Origin: Acidobacteriota bacterium
Lineage (GTDB): Bacteria; Acidobacteriota; Vicinamibacteria; Vicinamibacterales; UBA2999
Assembly: GCA_013140955.1 (NCBI GenBank)
Contig: JABFRY010000011.1
Coordinates: forward strand, 1-5,890
Direction: 5' to 3'
Length of the DNA: 5,890 nt
Shown here: positions 1 to 5,890 of the stretch, one piece after another
Position numbering within the stretch: position 1 is the first letter of the stretch
Layout of the letters: each line of letters begins with the position of its first letter
Program-made: the position numbers and the translations under genes
The notes under the pieces: model-generated
The model's input: the letters and a program-made list of their open reading frames with translations, nothing else
Told to the model about the DNA's origin: nothing
The model's database searches: none

Positions 1-374
1 GAGAACACCGCGTGCGACCCGAGCAGTCCGGACACGGCCGCCTCGAGCCCGGACACGCGGCCCGCACGCGTCCCGGCGGCGAAGCGCTGGTCGAGGTCGA
101 GCGACACGATACCGACATGCGCCCGCAGTTCGCTGACGTCCCAGCGGTCCCGGCCGAACCAGCGCACGGGCGGCTCGGCGCGATGGAGGGCCCGATCCTC
201 GAAGGCGAGCAGGCGGAGGAGGGAGGACTTGCCCGCACCGTTCGGACCGAGCACCGCCGTGTGCGCGCCGCGCGCGATCCGGAACGACACGTCGTCGAGG
301 ACGCGCGCCGTGCCCCGCACGAGCGTGGCGTGGCAGACCTCCAGGACCGGCGTCGGGTCGCCTCCAGCGGTCAC
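1..374 (-). CDS. ABC ATPase of the YlmA/ModF-like type, C-terminus cut by window edge
   Basis: The N-terminal 124 residues of an ATP-binding cassette protein are visible; the rest lies beyond the left edge. The chain opens with a strand typical of the fold (PVLEVCHATLVRG, residues 9-21), then LDDVSFRIARG and a Walker A loop, GPNGAGKSS, at residues 43-51. Further on are WFGRDRWDVSELRAHVGIVS (72-91), a likely Q-loop glutamine at Q96, and LEAAVSGLLGS (110-120). The pattern of FGRDRWDV, ELR..VGIVS, then a VSG..GS segment is familiar from stand-alone cytoplasmic ATPases annotated as YlmA-like or molybdate-transport-like, which often lack an adjacent permease. The signature motif and Walker B are outside the window. 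I chose the GTG start because it overlaps the stop of the upstream YciI-like gene as GTGA, which suggests translational coupling, and because it leaves only a short leader before the first strand. Substrate and any membrane partner are unknown. It is confidently an ABC ATPase; the subfamily is less certain. Confidence 0.88.
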   Translation of the reverse strand, partial: MTAGGDPTPVLEVCHATLVRGTARVLDDVSFRIARGAHTAVLGPNGAGKSSLLRLLAFEDRALHRAEPPVRWFGRDRWDVSELRAHVGIVSLDLDQRFAAGTRAGRVSGLEAAVSGLLGSHAVF

Positions 375-667
375 GGCACCGTCACCGCCGCGTCGCGGCC
401 GACCACGGTCGTCCACTCGCGGACGCGCCACCGAGTCACCAGGCCGTGCGCCACGTAGGGATCGGCGCGGGCGAACGCCTCGGCCGCTGCCGGGGAGTCG
501 CCGGTGAACAGGAGCACGGCGCCGTCGGCCGGTTGTGCCAGCGCCCCTCCCAGGACGAGCGCGCCCTGCGCTTCGGCCTCCCGCGCCAGGCGCAGGTGCG
601 CCGCGCGCAGGGGCACGCGGCGCTCCAGGTAGTCGTCCGCGAGGTCGTAGATGAGCAGATAGTGCAT
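371..667 (-). CDS. YciI-like protein (98 aa)
   Basis: This is a small cytoplasmic protein of the YciI-like/YCII-related dimeric alpha-beta barrel (ferredoxin-like) superfamily. It starts MHYLLIYDLADDYLERR, followed by an arginine/histidine helix (RAAHLRLAREAEAQG, residues 21-35), a glycine turn with LVLGGAL (37-43), a strand AVLLFTG (50-56), and the family hallmark DPYVAHGLV at residues 69-77. The C-terminal strand is RWRVREWTTVV (79-89). The length of about 98 residues is normal for the family. H24 may correspond to the conserved YciI histidine, but I could not align it. The biochemical role of most family members is unknown; some relatives are dehalogenases, mono-oxygenases or enzyme-associated domains. 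The frame stays open upstream, but this ATG is preferred because the family begins with a strand of the type M.YL.IYD and the upstream residues are low-complexity and arginine-rich. A weak G-rich stretch (GGGGG, four bases before the ATG) could serve as the ribosome site. Its stop overlaps the ATPase start by 4 bases. Confidence 0.87.
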   Translation of the reverse strand: MHYLLIYDLADDYLERRVPLRAAHLRLAREAEAQGALVLGGALAQPADGAVLLFTGDSPAAAEAFARADPYVAHGLVTRWRVREWTTVVGRDAAVTVP

Positions 668-783
668 GCAGCCCCCAGGGCCACGCAGGACCGCGCGCGA
701 CCGCCGCGTCACTCTATCAGGAGTGCCCGGGCGGAGGTCCCGAGGGGGCCGTGGGCGCGTGCGAGCTGATACCATGACGGGCC
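668..783. promoter_or_regulatory. Divergent intergenic spacer, probable promoters for both directions
   Basis: This 116-base spacer separates the leftward YciI/ATPase unit from the rightward TerB gene, so promoters for both directions are expected here. No good sigma-70 -35/-10 pair is visible on either strand. The only AT-richer spots are ACTCTATCAG around 711-720 and GCTGATACCAT around 765-775. A perfect 5-base inverted repeat, CACTC/GAGTG with a 6-base loop, lies at 710-725. The regulatory role is inferred from gene orientation, not from a recognised motif. Confidence 0.35.
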
Positions 784-1317
784 ATGCGCTCGATCCTCTC
801 GTGGCTCGGCCTCGACCGCACCGACAGCGGTCCCGAACAGACACCCCTGCGCGAACTGGTCACCGCGCTCGATCGCCTCGAACCGGAACGGGCGCAGTAT
901 CTCGCGCGGTTCGCCTACCTCCTGGGACGGGTGGCGCACGCCGACCGCCATGTCAGCGAGGACGAAACGCGGACCATGGAACGGCTCGTGCGCCAGGAGG
1001 GCGGCCTGGATGCGGATCAGGCGATGCTGGTGGTGAGCCTGGCCAAGACGAGCAACCAGCTGTTCGGCGGGACCGCCGACTTCATCGTGGCTCGCGAGTT
1101 CGGCGGCGAGGCCACCTACGAGCAGAAGCTCGCCCTGGTGCGGTGCCTGTTCGCCCTCTCGGCTGCCGACTCCGGCATCTCGATGGCCGAGGAGAGCGAG
1201 ATTCACCGGATCGCCAACGAGCTGCGGATCGACCCGGCCGACCTCACCGCCTTGCGGGTGGCGCACCAGGCGCACCTGCCGGGCCTGACCAGCCGGCCTG
1301 GCGGGGAGACGCGCTGA
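784..1317 (+). CDS. TerB-like (tellurite resistance TerB family) protein
   Basis: This is a 177-residue soluble, mostly helical protein with no signal peptide. Two segments repeat the TerB signature: RVAHADRHVSEDETRTMERLV (residues 49-69, key residues A53, D54, S58, E59, E61) and FALSAADSGISMAEESEIHRI (123-143, key residues A128, D129, S133, E136, E137). Each is an alanine-aspartate pair, then a turn, then S and a run of acids leading into a helix. This matches the internal pseudo-symmetry of the TerB/DjlA-N-terminal helical fold, where acidic residues may bind metal. Family members are linked to tellurite resistance, envelope stress or phage defence, but many stand-alone copies have no known role, and no other ter genes are present here. 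Residues 1-30 look like a family-variable leader. The ATG at 784 lacks a clear Shine-Dalgarno sequence. An out-of-frame ATG at 774 lies just upstream, so the start is less certain than the gene. A redox fusion gene follows after 59 bases on the same strand. Confidence 0.85.
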   Translation: MRSILSWLGLDRTDSGPEQTPLRELVTALDRLEPERAQYLARFAYLLGRVAHADRHVSEDETRTMERLVRQEGGLDADQAMLVVSLAKTSNQLFGGTADFIVAREFGGEATYEQKLALVRCLFALSAADSGISMAEESEIHRIANELRIDPADLTALRVAHQAHLPGLTSRPGGETR

Positions 1318-1367
1318 GCATCAGCCGGCCGCGCCACCCCGACGTGGCAGCCGTACCCTGCACGAAT

Positions 1368-1373
1368 GGAGAG
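1368..1373 (+). promoter_or_regulatory. Ribosome binding site of the peroxiredoxin-DsbD-alpha gene
   Basis: GGAGAG lies three bases before the ATG at 1377. It decides the start, since the same reading frame is open for more than 200 codons upstream. The predicted signal peptide begins exactly at this ATG, which agrees. Confidence 0.65.
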
Positions 1374-1376
1374 ACG

Positions 1377-2435
1377 ATGACGCGACTGACCTGCTGGCTC
1401 GCCGTGGCGCTGTGCCTCCTGCTGCCCGCTGCTGCCTCGGCACAACGCGGCGCGAGAATCGACGTGACACGCCTGGGACCGCAGGTGGGCCAGGCGGCGC
1501 CGTCCTTCACCCTGCCCGACCAGGCCGGGCGCCGGCGCACGCTGGAGGGATTGGCCGGCGACACGGGGCTGATGCTGGTCTTCTCGCGATCCCTCGACTG
1601 GTGCCCCTACTGCAAGACCCAGATGGTCGAGTTGCAGGCGCGCCTGCCCGAGCTGCGCGCCCGGGGCCTGAACGTGGCGGTGATCACGTACGACCCGCCC
1701 GCCGTGCTCGCCGATTTCGCCCGTCGGCGTGGCATCACCTTCCCGCTGCTCTCGGACGCCGGATCGGCCACGATCGGTGCCTACGGCATTCTCAATACCA
1801 CCGTCGAGCGCACCTCGAACACGTACGGCATTCCGTTCCCGGGCACGTTCCTGCTCGACCGGGCCGGACGCGTCACCGCCCGCTTCTTCGAGGACGCGTA
1901 CCAGGAACGCAACACCGTCTCGAACATCCTGGTGAAGCTGGGCGATGCCGAGGCGCCGCGCGCGGCGACCCGGACCGCCACCGATCACCTGACCGTCACC
2001 TCGTGGGCCAGCGACGACATCGTCGCGCCCGGCACGCTCTTCTCCCTCGTCTTCGACATCACCCCGCGGCGTGGCATGCACGTCTACGCGCCAGGGGATC
2101 ACACCTATCGCGTCATCGGCGTGAAGCTCGACCCGAACCCCCTGCTCGTGGTCCGGCCGATGACGTATCCGCCGTCTGAGGTCTATGTCTTCGAGCCGCT
2201 GAACGAACGGGTGGCCGCATACCAGAAGCCGTTCCGGCTCGTGCAGGAGCTGGCCCTGAGTACGTCGCAGGCCGCGGCGGCCGACGTGGCACGCCTCTCG
2301 TCGCTCACGCTGTCGGGGACGCTCGACTACCAGGCGTGCGACGACCGCATCTGCTTCGTGCCGAAGTCGGTGCCGGTGACGTTCACGGTTGCGGTGCGGC
2401 CCCTCGACCGCGAACGGTCCGGCGCGGCGCGCTGA
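1377..2435 (+). CDS. Exported peroxiredoxin/TlpA-like protein fused to a DsbD-alpha-like domain
   Basis: This 352-residue protein probably acts in the periplasm in thiol-disulfide exchange or peroxide reduction. Residues 1-22 form a signal peptide: a basic start, a hydrophobic core [15 protein letters not shown], and a likely cleavage after ASA at position 22. Residues 37-190 are an AhpC/TSA-Redoxin thioredoxin fold with the opening [15 protein letters not shown], the strand [11 protein letters not shown], the active-site motif CPYC at 76-79, a cis-proline-type segment [16 protein letters not shown] (151-166), and a helical end. The CxxC resembles TlpA/thioredoxin-like members more than a single-cysteine peroxiredoxin. 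Residues 205-340 look like the N-terminal immunoglobulin-like domain of DsbD (DsbD-alpha/DsbC-binding type), ending in [19 protein letters not shown] with C321 and C326. The only other cysteines are C6 and C13 in the signal peptide. No membrane segment follows, so it cannot itself bring electrons across the membrane as full DsbD does. A good ribosome site precedes the ATG. Fold assignments are strong; the reaction and partner are inferred. Confidence 0.88.
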   Translation: MTRLTCWLAVALCLLLPAAASAQRGARIDVTRLGPQVGQAAPSFTLPDQAGRRRTLEGLAGDTGLMLVFSRSLDWCPYCKTQMVELQARLPELRARGLNVAVITYDPPAVLADFARRRGITFPLLSDAGSATIGAYGILNTTVERTSNTYGIPFPGTFLLDRAGRVTARFFEDAYQERNTVSNILVKLGDAEAPRAATRTATDHLTVTSWASDDIVAPGTLFSLVFDITPRRGMHVYAPGDHTYRVIGVKLDPNPLLVVRPMTYPPSEVYVFEPLNERVAAYQKPFRLVQELALSTSQAAAADVARLSSLTLSGTLDYQACDDRICFVPKSVPVTFTVAVRPLDRERSGAAR

Positions 2436-2518
2436 TCGGATACCCGCGAGCAGGCGGGAGGCGCCACGCGCGCACGGCGGCAGGTTCCACGCGTCCGGGC
2501 GATGAGGCGGAGTACGGC
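2436..2518 (+). other. Intergenic spacer with a short hairpin
   Basis: This 83-base spacer separates the redox fusion from the exporter ATPase. CCCGC at 2443-2447 can pair with GCGGG at 2454-2458 around a 6-base loop. No T-run follows, so it is not a convincing intrinsic terminator, and read-through into the exporter genes is possible. No clear promoter was seen. The spacer also carries CCACGCG twice, at 2464-2470 and 2487-2493. Confidence 0.3.
2509..2512 (+). promoter_or_regulatory. Ribosome binding site of the exporter ATPase
   Basis: GGAG sits six bases ahead of the ATG at 2519. It supports this start over upstream in-frame codons, which would add a low-complexity, arginine-rich tail. Confidence 0.6.
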
Positions 2519-3226
<708 letters not shown>

Positions 3227-3229
3227 CCC

Positions 3230-5596
3230 ATGCGCGTACCTCCACTCACCCGAAAGCTCCTCCGCGACCTGCTCGAGATGAAGGGCCAGGCGCTGGCCAT
3301 CGCCATGGTGGTGGCCGCCGGCGTGGCGATGGCCGTGATGTACCTGTCCAACTTCGATTCGCTCCGGCGCACCCAGCAGGCGTATTACGAGCGGCAACGG
3401 TTCGGCGACGTCTTCGCAAGCCTGAAGCGGGCGCCGCTCCGCCTCCGCGAGGACATCGCCGCCATCCCGGGCGTGACCGCCGTGGAAACACGTGTCGTGG
3501 CCTCGGTCACGCTCGACGTCCCGGGCATGGACGAGCCCGCCACGGGTCACCTGGTGTCGATTCCCGAGGATCGTCGTCCCCAGGTCAACGACGTGTTCCT
3601 GCGCGGCGGCCGGTGGGTGGAGCCGCTGCGCCCGGACGAGGTCCTGGCGAGCGAGGCCTTCGTGCAGGCCCACGGCTTCACCACCGGGAGCCGCGTGCGC
3701 GCGGTCCTCAACGGCCGGCTGCGCGAACTCACGATCGTCGGCATCGCGCTCTCGCCCGAGCACGTCTACAACATTCCGCCGGGTGAGCTGGTGCCCGACG
3801 ATCGCCGGTATGGCGTGTTCTGGATGGGCGAGCGCGCGCTGGCGGCGGCCTTCGACATGGAGGGCGGCTTCAACGACGTGTCGCTCCTGCTCGCGCCGAC
3901 GGCCTCGACGGGCGAGGTGATGGCCAGGATCGACGGGCTGCTCGAACCCTACGGCGGCCTCGGCGCCATCCCGCGCGCGCTCCAGATCTCGCACTGGACG
4001 CTCGAGAACGAACTCGCGCAGCTCCAGAGCTTCGGGTTCATCGTGCCGATGATCTTCCTCATGGTGGCCGCCTTCGTGCTCAACGTGGCGCTGGCCCGGG
4101 CGCTCGCCCTGCAACGCCCGCAGATCGCCGCCCTCAAGGCGCTCGGCTACGGCAACGGCGCCATTGCGTGGCATTACCTGCAGTGGGCGATGCTCATCGC
4201 GTTGGCCGGGGTGGCCATCGGCATCGCCGGCGGCTGGTGGCTCGGCTCGGCGCTCATCGGCCTCTACAACCAGTACTTCCACTTCCCCATCCTGCTGTAC
4301 CGGATGTCCGGCGGCGTGCTGGTCGGCGTGACGGTCCTCACCGTCCTGTCGGCGGTACTCGGCGCGGCGTCCGCGGTCAGGCGAGCCGTGCGGATACCGC
4401 CGGCGGAAGCCATGCGGCCCGAACCGCCCGCCGTCTACCGGCGGAGCCTCATCGAGACGCCGTTGCTGGCGCCCCACTTCGGCACCACCGGACGCATGGT
4501 GCTGCGCAACATCACGCGCCAGCCGCTGCGTGCCGGGGCCTCCGTGCTCGGCATCTCCATGGCCGTGGCCGTCCTGATGGTCGGGTTCGTCTTCATCGAC
4601 GCCATGGACGCGCTCATCACCACCCAGTTCTCCGTGGCCGAGCGGCAGGATGTGACCGTCGCCTTCGTGGAGCCGCGCTCGGCCTCGTCGCGCCACGCCC
4701 TGTCGCGCCTGCCCGGCGTGCTGGCGGTGGAACCCATCCGCACCGTCCCCGTCCGGCTGCGCGCGGGGCACCGGCACCGCACCCTGGCCCTCACCGGAGC
4801 GCAGCCCGGTGCCCGCCTGCGCCGCATCGTGGACATGGACGGCCGCACGATCGCCGTCCCGGCCTCGGGCCTGCTCCTGTCGAGCCGCCTGGGCCAGGTG
4901 CTCGACGTGGCGCCGGGGGACGATGTCACCGTCGAGGTGCTCGAGGGCGCGCGTCCGGTACGATTGGTCAGGGTGAGCGCGCTCGTGGACGACACCTTCG
5001 GCCTGTCGGCGTACATGGACCTCGACGCGCTGCACGACCTGATGCGGGAGGGCGACGTGCTGTCGGGTGCCGCGCTGCTGGTCGACGCCGCAGACACCGC
5101 CCTGCCGGGCCGTCTCAAGGAGACGCCGGCCGTGGCCGGGGCGACCTTCAAGGCGACGGTGCTCCGCAGCTTCCGTGAGACGATGGCGGCCAACCTGAAT
5201 CTGACGATGTTCCTGAACGTGATCTTCGCCGGTGTCATCGCGTTCGGGGTCGTCTACAACGCGGCTCGTGTGTCGCTGTCGGAGCGCAGCCGCGAACTGG
5301 CGAGCCTCAGGGTCCTCGGCTTCACCAGGGCCGAGATCTCCCTCATCCTGCTTGGCGAGCTGGCCCTGCTGACGCTCGCCTCGCTGCCGGTGGGGGCGGT
5401 GGTCGGCTACGCCTTCGCCGCTGCGATCGTCGGCTCGCTGGACAGCGAGGTCTACCGCTTCCCGCTGGTGGTCGGGCGCCAGTCGGTTGCCTGGGCCTGG
5501 CTCGCCATCATGGGCGCGGCGCTCGCGTCCGGCCTCATCGTGCGCCGCCAGCTGGACGGCCTCGACCTGGTGGCCGTTCTGAAGGTCCGGGAATGA
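3230..5596 (+). CDS. FtsX-type ABC permease with two duplicated domains
   Basis: This 788-residue inner-membrane protein is the transport subunit partnered with the preceding ATPase. It consists of two similar halves, each one membrane helix, a large periplasmic domain, then three helices. Predicted helices are near residues 20-39, 268-289, 317-345 and 360-383 in the first half, and 436-457, 658-677, 702-733 and 752-771 in the second. The periplasmic regions are about 40-267 and 458-657. Each half has the FtsX cytoplasmic coupling segment: [22 protein letters not shown] at 296-317 (written from the first R) and [19 protein letters not shown] at 686-704. Such 8-helix two-domain permeases are commonly found with LolD-type ATPases and HlyD-type adaptors in presumed efflux systems. 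The ATG lies 3 bases after the ATPase stop and no clear Shine-Dalgarno sequence precedes it, so translation is probably coupled to the ATPase. Reading-frame and family assignment are firm; substrate is unknown. Confidence 0.94.
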   Translation: MRVPPLTRKLLRDLLEMKGQALAIAMVVAAGVAMAVMYLSNFDSLRRTQQAYYERQRFGDVFASLKRAPLRLREDIAAIPGVTAVETRVVASVTLDVPGMDEPATGHLVSIPEDRRPQVNDVFLRGGRWVEPLRPDEVLASEAFVQAHGFTTGSRVRAVLNGRLRELTIVGIALSPEHVYNIPPGELVPDDRRYGVFWMGERALAAAFDMEGGFNDVSLLLAPTASTGEVMARIDGLLEPYGGLGAIPRALQISHWTLENELAQLQSFGFIVPMIFLMVAAFVLNVALARALALQRPQIAALKALGYGNGAIAWHYLQWAMLIALAGVAIGIAGGWWLGSALIGLYNQYFHFPILLYRMSGGVLVGVTVLTVLSAVLGAASAVRRAVRIPPAEAMRPEPPAVYRRSLIETPLLAPHFGTTGRMVLRNITRQPLRAGASVLGISMAVAVLMVGFVFIDAMDALITTQFSVAERQDVTVAFVEPRSASSRHALSRLPGVLAVEPIRTVPVRLRAGHRHRTLALTGAQPGARLRRIVDMDGRTIAVPASGLLLSSRLGQVLDVAPGDDVTVEVLEGARPVRLVRVSALVDDTFGLSAYMDLDALHDLMREGDVLSGAALLVDAADTALPGRLKETPAVAGATFKATVLRSFRETMAANLNLTMFLNVIFAGVIAFGVVYNAARVSLSERSRELASLRVLGFTRAEISLILLGELALLTLASLPVGAVVGYAFAAAIVGSLDSEVYRFPLVVGRQSVAWAWLAIMGAALASGLIVRRQLDGLDLVAVLKVRE

Positions 5597-5624
5597 CGAG
5601 GCTCGGCACGACGGTCCTGAGTGG

Positions 5625-5648
5625 TGGAGTGTTGGAGTAATGGAGTGA
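5625..5648 (+). repeat. Three-copy tandem 8-base repeat, TGGAGTNN
   Basis: TGGAGT occurs at 5625-5630, 5633-5638 and 5641-5646, each exactly 8 bases after the last, with spacers GT, AA and GA. The last copy ends one base before the adaptor ATG at 5648. Each copy contains GGAG, a Shine-Dalgarno core. The GGAG at 5634-5637 has a 10-base gap to the ATG, and the one at 5642-5645 a gap of only 2. The copies may form an alternative or slipped ribosome site, or may be a remnant of a simple repeat of a type seen between genes in some high-GC genomes. Confidence 0.8.
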
Positions 5649-5890
5649 TGCGGCGCATCTTCAGCCCACGTCTGGTGGTGACGGGCCTCGTGGTCCTCGG
5701 CGTTCTCGCCATCGCGCTCTGGCCGCAGACCGTGGAGGTGGACGTGGCCACGGTCACGCGCGACCGGCTCATGGTGACGATCGACGAGGAGGGCGAGACG
5801 CGCGTCCGGGAGCGCTTCGTGATCTCGGCCCCCGTGGCGGGGCGCCTGCAGCGGGTGGACCTGGAGCCGGGTGACGTCGTCGAACAGGGG
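5648..5890 (+). CDS. HlyD-type periplasmic adaptor (membrane fusion protein), C-terminus cut by window edge
   Basis: The first 81 residues of a membrane-fusion adaptor are visible; the gene continues off the right edge. A short basic start MRRIFSPR is followed by one membrane anchor helix at about residues 9-25 (VVTGLVVLGVLAIALW). The periplasmic part begins with VEVDVATVTRDRLMVTIDEEGETRVRERFVISAPVAGRL (29-67), which I list in parts: VDVATVTRDRL at 31-41, IDEEGETRVRERFV at 45-58, and APVAGRLQRVDLEPGDVVEQG at 61-81. The APVAGRL..V..EPGD.V pattern is the start of the lipoyl/biotinyl-like hairpin domain seen in HlyD, MacA and RND adaptors. The gene lies 51 bases after the permease stop on the same strand, so it should link the ABC exporter to an outer-membrane channel of the TolC type, not seen here. 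The start is the ATG at 5648; an in-frame GTG immediately before it is also possible. Confidence 0.9.
   Translation, partial: MRRIFSPRLVVTGLVVLGVLAIALWPQTVEVDVATVTRDRLMVTIDEEGETRVRERFVISAPVAGRLQRVDLEPGDVVEQG

Noticed and set aside
12..458. Plus-strand open frames opposite the left-edge ATPase.
   Set aside because: The minus strand carries an intact Walker A and the YlmA-like pattern; the plus-strand translations have no recognisable motif.
666..1376. The redox fusion frame stays open upstream to about 666, which would give an N-terminal extension of 237 residues overlapping TerB.
   Set aside because: The signal peptide and GGAGAG ribosome site both place the start at 1377. The upstream translation is low-complexity and arginine-rich, as expected for an off-frame reading of GC-rich DNA, and TerB is clearly the real gene there.
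2443..2458. A possible intrinsic terminator after the redox fusion gene.
   Set aside because: The stem is only 5 base pairs and no T-run follows, so termination is not supported.
4168..5178. A plus-strand open frame of about 336 codons inside the permease gene in another frame.
   Set aside because: It is Arg/Ala/Gly/His-rich with no domain pattern, and is fully covered by the permease gene with matching FtsX features.
5452..5772. A minus-strand open frame spanning the end of the permease and the start of the adaptor.
   Set aside because: It has no recognisable motif, crosses two real genes and reads the tandem repeat as a low-complexity stretch.

Overview
This is a GC-rich, gene-dense bacterial window with two strands diverging from a short spacer at about 668-783. 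The gene types present are a YlmA/ModF-like ABC ATPase, a YciI-like protein, a TerB-like protein, a thiol-redox fusion protein, and a FtsX permease with its ATPase and a HlyD-type adaptor. The exported redox protein and the membrane-fusion adaptor point to a diderm (Gram-negative) bacterium. The overall style resembles Acidobacteriota of the Vicinamibacteria type or a high-GC proteobacterium. That placement is an impression from gene content and composition, not a demonstrated assignment.

Left part (minus strand, 1-667): a two-gene unit reading leftward. A 98-residue YciI-like protein overlaps by 4 bases (GTGA) the GTG start of an ABC ATPase that runs off the left edge. Middle part (plus strand, 784-2435): a 177-residue TerB-like protein is followed by a secreted 352-residue protein that joins a peroxiredoxin/TlpA-like thioredoxin fold (CPYC) to a DsbD-alpha-like domain (CDDRIC). 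Right part (plus strand, 2519-5890): a tripartite-type ABC export operon in the order LolD/MacB-type ATPase, duplicated FtsX-type permease (788 aa), and HlyD-type periplasmic adaptor cut by the right edge.

The ATPase should power the permease, and the adaptor should link it to an outer-membrane channel, which is not in the window. The substrate cannot be read from the sequence. The redox fusion probably works in the periplasm on disulfides or peroxides. Its DsbD-alpha domain would need electrons from a membrane partner encoded elsewhere. All plus-strand genes could be co-transcribed (gaps of 59, 83, 3 and 51 bases), but a functional link between the TerB/redox pair and the exporter is only positional.

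No RNA genes, CRISPR arrays or insertion sequences were seen. The most notable items are the peroxiredoxin-DsbD-alpha fusion and a three-copy 8-base tandem repeat (TGGAGTNN) placed directly before the adaptor start. I found no convincing new multi-gene system.
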